A stretch of 64,000 nt of DNA from Metallosphaera sedula DSM 5348 (GCF_000016605.1 NC_009440.1:1896001-1960000), one strand, 5' to 3'; positions 1 to 9,121 are shown, numbered from the stretch's first letter. The notes: a model not told the origin generated them from the letters alone. Made by a program: numbers and translations.

Positions 1-696
1 TCTACAGGACCTGGCACATCCTCTCATGATCTCTATGAGTCCATTAACGCTAGCCCCCTTAATGTCAGGGATGTCCTCTATCCCTGGGACGTCTTCTCCA
101 CTCACATACATGTACCTGGGGAGGTCCTCATTATCTAGGATCATCTGAGCCAGTTTTCCAATGACCCTTTCCGCCTCACCATCAACTAGGGTATCAATGC
201 CTACCTTTTCTATCATGTCTTCCCTCCAAAGCCATTGCCACACTGACGGACCTCCAGCGATCATCTTCACGCCTCTTTTCTTGGCCTCCTGAACTTCGGG
301 CTTGTTAATTAGCTCCTGGAAGCTCTTGTAATTCACCGGCTCTTGCTTGGTTATTCCCCACCATGTGGATGATGGTGGACCAAACGCGAAATAGTCGTGG
401 TGCGAGAACATGAGAGCCTTGGCGTTTTTGAGATGGGGAGCTAGGTGATCTGGATCAATTATTGCTGCCTTAAACCCCTCATCTATGAGTTTCGCCTCAA
501 CCTTTCTCATCCCATAGGGGGCTTCCCACGGTCTGCCAATGTCATCTGTTTTCATTTTGGGACAGGCTAGCCACTTCCACGCAGATTCAGGGACACCCAC
601 TGCGGGCCCTGTTCCCAGAAATCCCAGGAACTCCTTACCGTGATGGTTCGTCATCAAACAGCGATCTGTGGTTAAGATGAAGTCGAAGTTCTCCAT
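1..696 (-). CDS. B12-binding radical SAM protein (C-terminal part outside the window)
   Basis: The first 232 residues of a larger protein are visible; the gene runs off the left edge. I translated it by hand. The N-terminal part resembles a cobalamin-binding-type region and the last visible residues carry Cys227 and Cys231, spaced CxxxC, followed by the window end just before the expected third Cys of the CxxxCxxC cluster motif. In this family the Cys triad binds a 4Fe-4S cluster that cleaves S-adenosylmethionine. The start ATG is preceded by a strong purine-rich ribosome site (GGAGGGGGAGGAA). It lies 13 nt after a small gene on the same strand, so the two are probably co-transcribed. The substrate cannot be told from the visible part. 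Confidence 0.75.
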   Translation of the reverse strand, partial: MENFDFILTTDRCLMTNHHGKEFLGFLGTGPAVGVPESAWKWLACPKMKTDDIGRPWEAPYGMRKVEAKLIDEGFKAAIIDPDHLAPHLKNAKALMFSHHDYFAFGPPSSTWWGITKQEPVNYKSFQELINKPEVQEAKKRGVKMIAGGPSVWQWLWREDMIEKVGIDTLVDGEAERVIGKLAQMILDNEDLPRYMYVSGEDVPGIEDIPDIKGASVNGLIEIMRGCARSCR

Positions 697-709
697 TTCC
701 TCCCCCTCC

Positions 710-940
710 TTACTCTAGGCTTTGGAGGAGCTTCTTCAGATCTGCGTCAATGTTGTTCCTATCTATCGTCTTGTAACCGCTTTCGTCAAGGGTCCATTCG
801 TCTCCATTTGCTGTTTTACTTCTTCTAATCATAGTTACGGAAAAAAATCTCTCACCCTTCTCGTTCTTCACCTCTTCAATGAAAAGCTCCTTATTGCCCT
901 TCCTCAGCAAATATTTGTTCGTAGTTTCCGAAATTCTCAT
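710..940 (-). CDS. Small conserved-type hypothetical protein, 76 aa
   Basis: I do not recognise this protein. It is a charged, soluble 76-residue product with no Cys, no membrane segment and an acidic-amphipathic C-terminus. It is judged real because it has a good TATA-like block about 28 nt upstream of its ATG (963-972), which fits a leaderless transcript, and because it sits 13 nt before the radical SAM gene on the same strand. A short beta-rich middle (residues about 25-50) is predicted from alternating hydrophobic residues. Antisense reading frames over the same bases look like shadows. Confidence 0.6.
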   Translation of the reverse strand: MRISETTNKYLLRKGNKELFIEEVKNEKGERFFSVTMIRRSKTANGDEWTLDESGYKTIDRNNIDADLKKLLQSLE

Positions 941-962
941 AAGTCAATGAATAATGAGATTG

Positions 963-972
963 CTAATATAAT
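963..972 (-). promoter_or_regulatory. TATA-like box of the 76-aa gene
   Basis: Read on the minus strand this is CATTATATTA, centred about 28 nt before the ATG at 940. That spacing gives a transcript starting at or next to the start codon. The rest of the 941-1143 gap is AT-rich (especially 1020-1065) and shows no other gene. Confidence 0.45.
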
Positions 973-1143
973 GTTTACGGTGTTAAAGTAGGATATCAAG
1001 GGTCATCGAAGAAGCTAAATATTTTATAACATTTAATATTACATAATAAAAGTATTATTCCAAAAGCATGGTATAATTCATATCTCCGTAGAGTGGCCTG
1101 TGAAGATAACATGTTGATGATGGAAGAAGGTTGGAGACTGCCC

Positions 1144-1449
1144 CTATTCCTCTTCGTGCTCTTCCGAACCCTCTAATTCATCCCTCAACAAATCCAGGCC
1201 AATTTCCTTATAGTACTCCTCCCTCTCCTGCTCCCATTCATCGTCTTCTCTCCTTCTACCTTCCTTCTCGCTTACGATGGACGTAGTTAACACTTTCCCG
1301 GACTTGGACTTATCCTCCTTTATCTGATATGCTTTCCTCGTCTTTTTATCCAATGGTTCCTCATATCCGCACTTCTTACATCTCAGGATTTCCTTGTCAC
1401 CCTTCTTCGCAGGTAGCATTATACCTCCATCCTTTGGACAGAACTTCAA
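1144..1449 (-). CDS. RPB9/TFS N-terminal zinc-ribbon-like protein
   Basis: The first 30 residues match the N-terminal zinc ribbon of archaeal TFS and eukaryotic RPB9, which binds RNA polymerase: Cys4, then Cys24 and Cys27 in a [12 protein letters not shown] knuckle. Two departures are visible. The second metal ligand of the first knuckle is Asp7 rather than Cys, and the C-terminal ribbon with the catalytic acidic hairpin of TFS is absent. In its place residues 60-101 form a highly acidic, Glu-rich tail. The start codon is TTG at 1449. It probably binds RNA polymerase or another partner without cleavage-factor activity; that is inference. It stands alone between an Lrp-type regulator and a small gene. 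Confidence 0.65.
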   Translation of the reverse strand: MKFCPKDGGIMLPAKKGDKEILRCKKCGYEEPLDKKTRKAYQIKEDKSKSGKVLTTSIVSEKEGRRREDDEWEQEREEYYKEIGLDLLRDELEGSEEHEEE

Positions 1450-1566
1450 TCAAAACACCATATATTAGGTAAGCCCTAGGATTCCTATTTAAGGATTTTG
1501 GGGATACGTGATTTTCATAGAATTTAGATTAATATAAAGAAAAGAATAAAATAGTACAACATTAGT

Positions 1567-2037
1567 CTAAATCTTAACCCTTGGATCCTCCTTAACCGCA
1601 TTGAGCACAATACTTGTGTAGGTCCTTTCCACTTTGTTGTTCTTTAGAAGCTGTTTCAGGAAGACGTCAAGATCCTCTACGCTTCTGAACTTTGCAATTA
1701 ATACCACGTCATATTCGCCAACAACATCATAGACTGCGACAATGTTATCTGTGTTAGCGATCTCCTTTTCAAATTCCACGAGATACTTTCCGTTCACCTT
1801 CACCATGATAATTGCGGAAAGCGAATACCCAAGCTTTGTGTAGTCCACGAGGGCAGTGAATCCCTTGATTACTCCCTCCTGGACAAGTCTGGTAAGCCTG
1901 TTATGGAGTGTAGCGGGGGATACACTCATCTCCTCGGACAGCCTCCTAAGGCTGACTCGAGAATCCCTTAACAGCTCAATAAGAAGCCTCCTGTCAACTG
2001 TATCCAGCTCAACTTTCTTTCTTCCACCGTTTGACAT
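1567..2037 (-). CDS. Lrp/AsnC family transcription regulator
   Basis: The 156-residue length and layout fit the Lrp/AsnC family: a winged helix-turn-helix at about residues 10-60 ([13 protein letters not shown] start and the [11 protein letters not shown] recognition helix) and an alpha/beta ligand-binding and oligomerisation domain at about 70-150 ([14 protein letters not shown] core). Members bind DNA as dimers or octamers and often respond to amino acids. A ribosome site GGAGGG lies about 6 nt before the ATG, and an AT-rich TATA candidate lies at about 2065-2075. It begins 58 nt beyond the marC stop on the same strand. Target and effector cannot be deduced. Confidence 0.9.
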   Translation of the reverse strand: MSNGGRKKVELDTVDRRLLIELLRDSRVSLRRLSEEMSVSPATLHNRLTRLVQEGVIKGFTALVDYTKLGYSLSAIIMVKVNGKYLVEFEKEIANTDNIVAVYDVVGEYDVVLIAKFRSVEDLDVFLKQLLKNNKVERTYTSIVLNAVKEDPRVKI

Positions 2038-2095
2038 GAAACCCTCCGCTCTTTATGATTTCTAATTAAAAAATTTTTATTCTCCGAAGGAATTG

Positions 2096-2698
2096 TCATG
2101 CAACCTTTGCCTGTGATATACCCTGTATAATTAACTGTACTCCAAAGGCAGCTATGATGATAGCAGTAAACCTACCAGCGGCCACGGTTCCAGTCCTTCC
2201 AAGGATCTTTATGAGAAGCGGTCCTATCATGAGCACTAGGTACGTTAGAAGCGCAGCTATCAAACTCCCTATGGCCAGTTCAATGATGCTGTTCTGCACA
2301 GATAGCGAGACTAATGCAGTCATGGTACCTGGACCTACGATTAGGGGCGTGGCAATGGGCGTAACGACTGCTTCCTCCAATCTCTTGGACAGGAACTTGA
2401 GTTGTTGGAATCCACCAAGAGTATCTATTCCCAGGTATACGAGTAGAATACCTCCTCCTATCTCCAGGGAGTAGGGTTGTATTCCCAAGAATTCTAGAAT
2501 GAATCTACCTATAACGGAAAAGAGCAAAAGTAATACCACAACCGCAACTTCCACCTTGTTGACAAGGTAGGACCACTTCATGTTTTCTCCGCCCTGAGTG
2601 GCCTCCTCAAAGATCGAGAGGATGTAGGGTATAATCGAGAAAGGATCCATCACCGCAAAAACTTTGATTGCAATCACGAGGACGTTATCTATTATCAT
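2096..2698 (-). CDS. MarC/UPF0056 family membrane protein
   Basis: A 200-residue polytopic membrane protein with about six hydrophobic segments (roughly 5-25, 48-70, 75-95, 118-138, 140-162, 172-195). The first segment holds the [12 protein letters not shown] type signature of the MarC/SNARE-like family, with [12 protein letters not shown] in the fourth. The family is widespread but its substrate is unsettled; the old link with multiple antibiotic resistance has not held up. Its start overlaps the preceding gene by 14 nt, so it is the last gene of the leftward pyrimidine transcript. A role in moving a pyrimidine intermediate or a metal is a guess from that position only. Confidence 0.85.
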   Translation of the reverse strand: MIIDNVLVIAIKVFAVMDPFSIIPYILSIFEEATQGGENMKWSYLVNKVEVAVVVLLLLFSVIGRFILEFLGIQPYSLEIGGGILLVYLGIDTLGGFQQLKFLSKRLEEAVVTPIATPLIVGPGTMTALVSLSVQNSIIELAIGSLIAALLTYLVLMIGPLLIKILGRTGTVAAGRFTAIIIAAFGVQLIIQGISQAKVA

Positions 2699-3026
2699 TG
2701 TTTAGTACAGAAAGGATCTCACTTAAAGCATTGCGCTTTTCTTTCTCATTGTTAGTGGATAAGGCAATTACCACGTGAGAAAGAATTCTATACAGTGTAG
2801 AAATTTCCTTTCTAAGTCTCGCGTTCTCCTCCTCTAGCTCCTTGGCCTTAGAGTCTAAGCTCTGATAATTCATGTATAGTTCTCCCAATATTGACTCCAG
2901 GTCCGATTCCTCGTGATGATGCTCATGCTCATGCTCGTGGTGATGGGTGCTTTCAACTTCCCTTTGTATCTCCTCTATATCCTCGTCTGTTTTAGGTAAC
3001 TTATCAATTCTGAGTTTCATCCTCAT
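2685..3026 (-). CDS. His-rich coiled-coil hypothetical protein
   Basis: I do not recognise a named family. The 113-residue protein has three visible parts: a basic-acidic N-terminus, a cluster of eight His within residues 28-38 interleaved with Glu, and a predicted coiled coil at about 42-85 with leucine heptads, followed by a helical tail. A His/Glu stretch like this usually binds divalent metal (Zn, Ni, Co, Cu). The gene overlaps its upstream neighbour by 23 nt and marC by 14 nt, so it is tightly coupled in the pyrimidine operon. A second ATG two codons downstream (3020) is also possible. Function unknown. Confidence 0.65.
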   Translation of the reverse strand: MRMKLRIDKLPKTDEDIEEIQREVESTHHHEHEHEHHHEESDLESILGELYMNYQSLDSKAKELEEENARLRKEISTLYRILSHVVIALSTNNEKEKRNALSEILSVLNNDNR

Positions 3027-3300
3027 CTCCTCCCTCCGTATCCACGTTTCCAGTAATCTCTCCTTCCTTAATTATATAATTTCCCACACCGAGCCTGAGA
3101 TAATGTTTCATCACGGTTGAGATCTTGCCCGCAGCCCTAATGGGAATGCACTCTGTCTCTACCTCTTCGCTCGTATCCAGGGTGGCTACAACTTTGGCCA
3201 TGGTTTTGCTATCGTTACAAAACTCTACGTTCACAGTCTTGACCCTGCCCAGGAACACTAGGTTCTCCATATCCCTGCCTTTCATGTTTATCCTTGTCAT
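3004..3300 (-). CDS. Small hypothetical protein in the pyr operon, 98 aa
   Basis: I do not recognise this protein. It has beta-strand-like N-terminal residues, two Cys (near 28 and 52), and a strongly acidic C-terminal tail rich in Asp, Glu and Gly. The start ATG overlaps the pyrD stop codon in an ATGA junction, which argues for translational coupling with PyrD; internal ATGs a few codons further on are less likely. Its position directly after pyrD suggests a link to pyrimidine synthesis or its control, but nothing in the sequence names a function. Confidence 0.55.
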   Translation of the reverse strand: MTRINMKGRDMENLVFLGRVKTVNVEFCNDSKTMAKVVATLDTSEEVETECIPIRAAGKISTVMKHYLRLGVGNYIIKEGEITGNVDTEGGDEDETQN

Positions 3301-4169
3301 TTTTTCACTGCAGATCCTATTACTTCGGTTAGATTTATTCCCATCTCTTGAACCAACCTGTGAAAGTCACGCCTCAAGGTCTCGAACGCCTCAAGTCCCT
3401 GGTCAATGATCAGCGTTCCAACTCCCACAACCTTAGCTCCTACCTCCATGAGCTCCAATGCGTCCTCTGCAGAGAAAACTCCCCCTATCCCTATTATCTC
3501 TGGTGAGTATTCCTTATATACGTCATGGATCACCCTAACTGCAAGGGGGTGTATACACCTCCCAGAGATTCCACCAGTTCCATAACTGAGTATCGGCTTG
3601 GCACTTATCACGTCGACCTTCATTCCCTTCAGTGTATTTATGAGGGTAAGACCATCTGCCCCTCCCTCAAGTGCCTTTCCTGCTAAGTCCTGAACGTTAT
3701 CCCAGGGTCCTAATTTGACGAAAACTGGTTTCGTGGTTACCCCCTTCACGTCTTTCACTATTTCCTTAACCTGCTGAGCCATATCAGCACCGTAGCTCCT
3801 TCTGTTTGGGCTACTCACGTTGATTTCGATGATCTCCGCTAGATCGTTGGCCAAGGACGCGGTCTTCACTATCTCGTCCTTAGAGGATCCGCCGACGCTC
3901 ACGAAGAGTTTACATCCCACCGGTTTGAGCTCACTAATTCCTGGATTTCCAAGACCTATGGCATTCATGTAACATCCGTCTCCGACTCTGATCAGGGTAG
4001 GCGGTCCATGGGGCTCGAGGGGGTGAAGGGTGAAGGTCTTTGTGGTAATGGCAGATGGTTTATACTGTTTACACACGCGTGACATGTACTCCGGAACGTC
4101 GGGAATTATCCCTGAGGCGATAATGAGCGGGTCCTCTAGTTCAACTCCTGCCAGTCTCGTCGAATACAT
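3297..4169 (-). CDS. pyrD: Dihydroorotate dehydrogenase catalytic subunit (type 1S)
   Basis: PyrD oxidises dihydroorotate to orotate, the fourth step of UMP synthesis, using FMN. The 290-residue TIM-barrel protein shows the substrate-binding motif NVSSPN at residues 117-122. Class 1A and 1B enzymes have Cys as catalytic base in this motif; here it is Ser120. That matches the type 1S enzyme described from Sulfolobus solfataricus, a PyrD-PyrK complex that does not use NAD. Glycine-rich FMN phosphate loops are visible near the C-terminus (IIGIGGVFSAEDA, VGVGTLII). The start overlaps pyrC by 29 nt and pyrK lies two genes upstream, so the partner is made from the same transcript. Confidence 0.95.
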   Translation of the reverse strand: MYSTRLAGVELEDPLIIASGIIPDVPEYMSRVCKQYKPSAITTKTFTLHPLEPHGPPTLIRVGDGCYMNAIGLGNPGISELKPVGCKLFVSVGGSSKDEIVKTASLANDLAEIIEINVSSPNRRSYGADMAQQVKEIVKDVKGVTTKPVFVKLGPWDNVQDLAGKALEGGADGLTLINTLKGMKVDVISAKPILSYGTGGISGRCIHPLAVRVIHDVYKEYSPEIIGIGGVFSAEDALELMEVGAKVVGVGTLIIDQGLEAFETLRRDFHRLVQEMGINLTEVIGSAVKK

Positions 4170-5292
4170 TGGATCCCCTCACAGGATAGGAATGTCCCTC
4201 TAGATAAGCTACCTTTCCTTCTACAATTGTTCCATACACGGTTGCGTCTAGGGCGAAACCGTCCAGCGGAGTGTGTATGGCCTTACTATACCTGGTGGAG
4301 TATCTCCACCTATCCTTTCTAAGGATGACGAAGTTGGCCAGGTAACCCTCCCTTATCTCACCGGCCTTGATCCCCAAGATTTTGCTTGGCCCAGTTGCCG
4401 TTAACTCCACGGCCCTTGAGATGGGAAGCACTCCCCTAAACGCGAGGGTGTAAATGAAGGGGAGAGTGAAGGACATTGCCGGGATACCAGGCGGACATAC
4501 CTCAAATGGTAAACCCTTTTCCCAGCTCGAGTGTGGAGCATGATCGCTTGCGACTGCATCTGCTTCGAATAGGGCTGAGAGCAATTTCCTTCTCTCTGTG
4601 ATATCCCTGATGGGTGGGTTAACCTTCGAAAGGCAATTCCTCTCCCCGTCAACGAGAAGGTGATGCATGGTTAGGTCTGTTGTGTAGCCCAAGCTCCTTG
4701 CAATCCTCAGGGTCTCAAGGTTACTCACATGTGTTATGTGAAACTTTCCCCTGATGAGGAAGAGGGAGGCTATCTCTTGCCAAAGACGCCTGTTACCCCT
4801 ACCTGGACGTAGTGACATTGGGATTTCGGGATGAAGAATCTTGAGCTTGGGTGAAGAGAATACCCTTTCCACCTCTTCCCTCTCGAGATCCTCAGGGAAT
4901 ACCTTGTACCCTGCTATGGGCATGTTATCCACGTTCTCCTTGGTTACCCCCGAGTAAATACCGTAATCGCACCTCGAATGATTCGCCAGTTCAGCGAGCC
5001 TTAGCTTGATAGTTTCCTCGCTGTTGATCACCGGAGAGGTGTTGGGCATATCTACCACAACCCCTATGCCACCGTACACTGCCTCAGAGGTGGCAGAGGC
5101 CACGGTTTCCTTGTAAGAAAGCTGAAGTCCCCTAAGGTGAACGTGCATGTCAACTCCAGCAGGAAATATGAGGGAGTCCTCAGGTAGCTTCAGGTCAGGC
5201 TTACATTCCCTTCTGGTCTCCCTTATCCTCCTATCAAATCCCACGCAACCCTCCACTATCTCTCCTAGGAAAAGCTTTCCCTTAATCCACAA
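4141..5292 (-). CDS. pyrC: Dihydroorotase
   Basis: PyrC cyclises N-carbamoyl-aspartate to dihydroorotate. The 383-residue amidohydrolase shows the metal-binding HVH pair (His50, His52) after PAGVDM, a Lys130 in GYKVFP at the place of the usual carboxylated bridging lysine, His154, His188 in the ITHVS strand, and catalytic Asp250 in ASDHAPH. An Asn in DMPNTSP contributes to substrate binding in the family. The start is TTG at 5292, overlapping the pyrK stop by 11 nt, and its end overlaps pyrD by 29 nt. Assignment of individual metal ligands is by position and is inference. Confidence 0.95.
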   Translation of the reverse strand: MWIKGKLFLGEIVEGCVGFDRRIRETRRECKPDLKLPEDSLIFPAGVDMHVHLRGLQLSYKETVASATSEAVYGGIGVVVDMPNTSPVINSEETIKLRLAELANHSRCDYGIYSGVTKENVDNMPIAGYKVFPEDLEREEVERVFSSPKLKILHPEIPMSLRPGRGNRRLWQEIASLFLIRGKFHITHVSNLETLRIARSLGYTTDLTMHHLLVDGERNCLSKVNPPIRDITERRKLLSALFEADAVASDHAPHSSWEKGLPFEVCPPGIPAMSFTLPFIYTLAFRGVLPISRAVELTATGPSKILGIKAGEIREGYLANFVILRKDRWRYSTRYSKAIHTPLDGFALDATVYGTIVEGKVAYLEGHSYPVRGSNVFDETGRS

Positions 5293-5857
5293 TCCTCTCT
5301 ACCTCCAGAAAGGGTCCCTCAAAGCACGCGAGGTTTCCCCTTATCTGACATACACCGCAAACCCCTCTCATGCAGTTCATCTTCACCCACCTAACGTAAA
5401 CTAGTGTACCTTGAGGTAGATCCCTTATCCTCTCCTTGGGCACGGAGGCAATCGTGATATCCCATGCTCTCTTTTTAGAGGGGAAGTTGACATTGCACTG
5501 ATCAATGCACTCTAAGGTAACGTCAAATCCCTTCCTTCTCGCCTCCCTGAGAGGGAAAAGAACATCGTGATAGAGCTCAGCTGTGGATATCGCCCTAATG
5601 TTTCCCAGTTTCAGAGGCCTACCGAAGGGTCCATCCACCAGTACCATCCTGCTACCCATTAGCTTCTGGGCCAATGTCTTGGAATCCACATAAACCTCTA
5701 TCTCCCCCTCCCTGTAGTCCGAAACCCCCAGCGGAATCTCCCTCTCGCCAATGAACACAGTTACGAATTGTCCCGGTTTCGGTGGGATACCGTGATACTC
5801 CAGGGTAAACCTAGTGGAATTAGCCTCCACGTGATACTCAAGGACTCTGGAGATCAT
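5282..5857 (-). CDS. pyrK: Short PyrK electron-transfer subunit of dihydroorotate dehydrogenase
   Basis: PyrK passes electrons from the PyrD flavin onward. At 191 residues it is clearly shorter than the 240-260 usual for bacterial type 1B subunits. The N-terminal FAD-binding barrel (about 1-85) is recognisable ([10 protein letters not shown]) and a 2Fe-2S motif near the C-terminus has Cys162, Cys167, Cys170 and Cys178. The central NAD-binding lobe is reduced, which agrees with the type 1S enzyme of S. solfataricus that cannot use NAD. The start ATG overlaps the pyrI stop in an ATGA junction. The electron acceptor is unknown. Confidence 0.88.
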   Translation of the reverse strand: MISRVLEYHVEANSTRFTLEYHGIPPKPGQFVTVFIGEREIPLGVSDYREGEIEVYVDSKTLAQKLMGSRMVLVDGPFGRPLKLGNIRAISTAELYHDVLFPLREARRKGFDVTLECIDQCNVNFPSKKRAWDITIASVPKERIRDLPQGTLVYVRWVKMNCMRGVCGVCQIRGNLACFEGPFLEVERIVD

Positions 5858-6330
5858 CCTAAAATCTGCCTCACGACCTCGTCCTCTGTAAGCCTTGTCT
5901 CGCAGTACTCACACGCCAGCTGAAGTGGTCTCCTCTTGAGGGTTCTAAATCTAGTTATTGCCTCTACGTCATTGTTAGTAATGCAGGAAGGATTGGTACA
6001 CCTTAACAGGCCAACTACCTCTTGCGGTATTTCCTGCTTCCTTTTCCCCACTACTTCATAGTCCTTGATGATATTTATTGTGGCCTCGGGAGCTATTAGG
6101 GTAATAAGCTCTGCCTCCTTCTCCTCTATCTCCCTATCCTCTATCTTCAGGATATCCTTCCTCCCCATCTTGGAGCTCTCAGCGTTCATGACTAGGGCAA
6201 TCCTATACCCTTCTATCCCCTTTATTCCGAGAATCTTGAGAACAGCTAAGGCCCTTCCTGCAGGTATGTGGTCTATAACTGTTCCGTTCCTTATCTTGCT
6301 CACTAGAAGACCGCTTTTCAACTCAATCAC
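5854..6330 (-). CDS. pyrI: Aspartate carbamoyltransferase regulatory chain
   Basis: PyrI binds nucleotide effectors and tethers PyrB trimers into the allosteric ATCase holoenzyme. The 158-residue protein has the N-terminal allosteric ferredoxin-like domain (about 1-100) and the C-terminal zinc domain with Cys111, Cys116, Cys140 and Cys143, all four ligands intact. The start codon is GTG at 6330, overlapping the pyrB end by 8 nt. The B-I order matches that of other archaeal and enteric ATCases. Confidence 0.95.
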
Positions 6331-7219
6331 CGGCCATTACCTCGTGAAGTAACACCGATCTTAGGGGAACCGCGTAGGATGCCTCTAAGAAGTACTTGGC
6401 TTGAGGCATAGAGTCGATCCTCCTGTCTATTTCTGAAACCCTTGGGAGGGGATGTAGAATTGCCGACTCCTTTCTCATCCTCTCAACAGTTCTATAGTCG
6501 AGACGATAACTTTCCTTTACCTTTTCGTACTCATCCTCGTCTAGAAACCTCTCCCTCTGAATTCTCGTCACGTAGAGCACGTCAAGCTCGCCCACGACAT
6601 CCTTAACGTCAGTGAGCTCCTTTACAGGGTAGTTTAATTCCTCTAGGATCTCGGCTCTAGCCCTGAGTTGTGGGGGAGAGATCAGGTACACAATCTTGGG
6701 TTTAAACAGGGTCAGGATTCTCAACATGCTGTTCACTGTCCTAGCGTATCTAAGATCTCCTAAGAAACCAAAGGTTAGGCCTTCCAGAGTCCCAAAGAGT
6801 TTCCTCACGGTGTACATGTCTATTAGTGCCTGTGTGGGATGCTCCCTTTTCCCATCCCCAGCGTTTATCACTGGTTTCTTGGCAACCTCAGCAGCAAACT
6901 TCGCTGAGCCATCCAACTTGTGGCGCATGACGATACAGTCAGCGTAGTTCTCCAGCATTCTTATGGTATCGGCTAGGTTCTCACCCTTGGACACTGATGT
7001 GGCCTCATCCGAGGAGAATCCTAGGACCTTTGCTCCTGCAGATAGAGCAGCACTTGTGAAGCTTAACGCAGTCCTTGTGCTCGGCTCAAAGAACGCAGTA
7101 GCTACTATTTTACCCTCAAGGCTTGGCCTAAACCCGCCTGAAAGAAACTTATCCGTGAGTTCGAAAAGTTGGAGAATCTCATCCCTTGAAAAATCGAGGA
7201 CCGAAATTACATCTCTCAC
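6323..7219 (-). CDS. pyrB: Aspartate carbamoyltransferase catalytic chain
   Basis: PyrB joins carbamoyl phosphate and aspartate, the committed step of pyrimidine synthesis. The 298-residue protein has the carbamoyl phosphate motif FEPSTRT at about 44-50, the HPTQ motif ([11 protein letters not shown]), and ILHPLPR near the C-terminus. The residue after STRT is Ala instead of the more usual Arg, a small departure. The start is GTG at 7219; no in-frame ATG lies nearby. It is the first gene of the leftward arm of the bipolar operon, with carA and carB, which supply carbamoyl phosphate, about 20 kb away in the same window. Confidence 0.96.
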
Positions 7220-7288
7220 GTAATGCCCTTCAAACTATTGACTCGAACTATATTTAAACTCTTTTCCTAGTATCTAGACTGGGTTACA
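7220..7288. promoter_or_regulatory. Bidirectional pyrB / pyrE promoter region
   Basis: This 69-bp gap separates two divergent pyrimidine transcripts. A single AT-rich block, TATATTTAAA at 7249-7258, reads as a TATA-like element on both strands. Its centre is about 34-35 nt from both start codons (GTG 7219 and ATG 7289). A bipolar pyrimidine operon with a shared promoter region has been described for Sulfolobus acidocaldarius, and this fits that plan. Whether one or two TATA boxes are used cannot be read from sequence alone. Confidence 0.7.
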
Positions 7289-7864
7289 ATGGATATAGGA
7301 GAAGTTCTAGTGAAAAGGAAACTTTTGCTTATTGGCAACTTCGTGTTAACGTCCGGGAAAACCAGTCCCTACTACATTGATCTCAGGAGGTTTCCCAGCT
7401 ATCCCGAATTTCGCCAGGTAGTGGATGAGGCAATCAAGAAGGTTGAGAAAGTGGATTTCGATTTCATCATGGGCGTAGCAACAGGTGGCGTGCCCCTTGC
7501 ATCCTTTCTGGCGTGTAGGATGGGCATCCCCATGGGTTACGTCAGGGTAGAGAGGAAGGGATATGGGACCGACAAACTGGTGGAGGGAGAGGTCACTGGA
7601 AGGAAGGTTCTAGTGGTTGACGACGTGGCGACGACTGGAGGGTCCCTTGAAAGGGCGTCTGCGGAGATAGTCAGGAGCGGAGGCAAAGTAGTGGGAGCGC
7701 TGGTTATCGTGGATAGGGAAGAAGGTGCGTCTGAGAAGTTGAGAAGTCTTGGGATAGATTTCATCTCTGTGTTCAAGATAAGCGATATCCTGAGGTCGCT
7801 CTCCAGTACCTTGAGCGAGAACGAAAGAAAGCTCATAGAGGAATACTTGGGTGGAACTAAGTGA
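7289..7864 (+). CDS. pyrE: Orotate phosphoribosyltransferase
   Basis: PyrE adds ribose-5-phosphate from PRPP to orotate. The 191-residue enzyme has the type I phosphoribosyltransferase PRPP loop at about residues 107-119 ([13 protein letters not shown]), the preceding ATGGVPLA loop, and a [11 protein letters not shown] segment corresponding to the flexible catalytic loop. It is the first gene of the rightward pyrimidine transcript. Its stop TGA overlaps the GTG start of pyrF. Confidence 0.96.
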   Translation: MDIGEVLVKRKLLLIGNFVLTSGKTSPYYIDLRRFPSYPEFRQVVDEAIKKVEKVDFDFIMGVATGGVPLASFLACRMGIPMGYVRVERKGYGTDKLVEGEVTGRKVLVVDDVATTGGSLERASAEIVRSGGKVVGALVIVDREEGASEKLRSLGIDFISVFKISDILRSLSSTLSENERKLIEEYLGGTK

Positions 7865-8508
7865 ACAGGGTGATACTCTCCCTCGACTCGCCCATCCCTG
7901 AAGAGACGTTAAGGAAACTTAATGGGAAAGTGGCTGGAATTAAGGTGGGATGGCCTCTCCTACTTAACCTGGGTAAGGAGAAAGTTAAGGAACTTGTGGG
8001 CCTCGTTGATGGGATCAAAATCCTCGATCTGAAACTTGCAGACATAGATAACACCATGATATTAATAGTGGACGAGCTAAAGGACATCACGAACTCCTTT
8101 ATAGCGCATGCCTTTGTGGGAGTGGAGGGAAGTCTTGCCTCCCTTAGCCAGAGGGTCGACCTCTTCTTGGTCCTGTCCATGTCCCACCCAGGGTGGAACG
8201 ACGCCTTCTATCCGTACCTCAGGGAAGTGGCAAGAAGGGTTAATCCAAAGGGGTTTGTGGCACCTGCAACTAGACCTTCCATGATCTCGAGGGTTAAGGG
8301 AGATTTCCCGGACAAACTGGTGATATCTCCAGGTGTAGGCACACAGGGGGCGAAACCTGGAATTGCCCTATGCCATGGGGCAGACTACGAGATAGTGGGA
8401 AGGAGCGTGTATCAGTCAGCCGATCCCGTTCGGAAGCTGGAGGAGATAGTGAGGTCCCAGGAGGAGGTTCTGAGTTCCTGTGAAGGAGCAAAAGATCGGG
8501 GTTCATGA
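7861..8508 (+). CDS. pyrF: Orotidine 5'-phosphate decarboxylase
   Basis: PyrF decarboxylates OMP to UMP, the last step of the pathway. The 215-residue TIM-barrel protein has the catalytic tetrad motif as Asp56, Lys58, Asp61 and Thr65 in [11 protein letters not shown], and phosphate-binding loops [10 protein letters not shown] and IVGRSVYQS near the C-terminus. The start is GTG at 7861, sharing a GTGA junction with pyrE. The end overlaps the next gene by 29 nt. Confidence 0.96.
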   Translation: MNRVILSLDSPIPEETLRKLNGKVAGIKVGWPLLLNLGKEKVKELVGLVDGIKILDLKLADIDNTMILIVDELKDITNSFIAHAFVGVEGSLASLSQRVDLFLVLSMSHPGWNDAFYPYLREVARRVNPKGFVAPATRPSMISRVKGDFPDKLVISPGVGTQGAKPGIALCHGADYEIVGRSVYQSADPVRKLEEIVRSQEEVLSSCEGAKDRGS

Positions 8509-9121
8509 GACGTCAGTAAGGCTCGCCAAGCTTTCTAATCTCGTGAATAAGGCAGAGGAGATTTATGAGGAGAATGATATAACATGTACCACAGATCTGG
8601 AGGAGCTTTTTTCCGAGATCCCGCTTGAGGGAGTCAGATCAGGAAAAGGCCCATATCCCTACACTGTGCTCTATCGTGAGATCTTCTTGACGCACTTGAA
8701 TTTCCTAAAAGAGGTTTTCATGGATTACTCCAAGAGAACAATGGGGAATGGTGTGGAGTTCATCTCCTTCACTCTGGATACAGGGGAGTACGTGATCTTC
8801 GAGGGGGAGGAGAACAGGGTGAGTTTGCCCATGCCCCACGGTATCACGTCGGCCCATACCCACCCAGGTATTTGCCTTTTCTCACACCCCGATCTGGAGA
8901 CTGCCGATAACTTGTTCATAAAGGGGTACTTCAGTATAGGCGTTATGAATCCAGAATGTGCCCTAATTGTGTACAGGAACGGACCTTACACCATTGAAGA
9001 TAGAGATGCGTTGATTTCACTGGCAAACAAGGTGAAGAAGGCTAAAAGACTCGAGGATCTAACGACTGCCTATAACTCGTTTAGGGCTCCCAACCTGGTC
9101 ATGTCATTGAATAGGTTCTAG
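8480..9121 (+). CDS. JAMM/JAB-like metalloprotease-type protein in the pyrEF operon
   Basis: I do not recognise a named member. The 213-residue protein contains AHTHPG with His126 and His128, then Ser135 and Asp138, which resembles the zinc motif of JAB1/MPN/Mov34 (JAMM) isopeptidases. The spacing between the second His and Ser is six residues instead of the usual seven, so the match is imperfect. The N-terminal third is helical. The start used is GTG at 8480 inside the end of pyrF; no better start is seen soon after. It is the last gene of the rightward pyrimidine transcript. Its stop codon overlaps that of the opposite gene in the palindrome CTAG. Confidence 0.6.
   Translation: MKEQKIGVHETSVRLAKLSNLVNKAEEIYEENDITCTTDLEELFSEIPLEGVRSGKGPYPYTVLYREIFLTHLNFLKEVFMDYSKRTMGNGVEFISFTLDTGEYVIFEGEENRVSLPMPHGITSAHTHPGICLFSHPDLETADNLFIKGYFSIGVMNPECALIVYRNGPYTIEDRDALISLANKVKKAKRLEDLTTAYNSFRAPNLVMSLNRF

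Noticed and set aside
722..991. 89-codon plus-strand frame over the 76-aa gene
   Set aside because: It has no promoter or ribosome site, and the minus-strand gene has better start, promoter and spacing.
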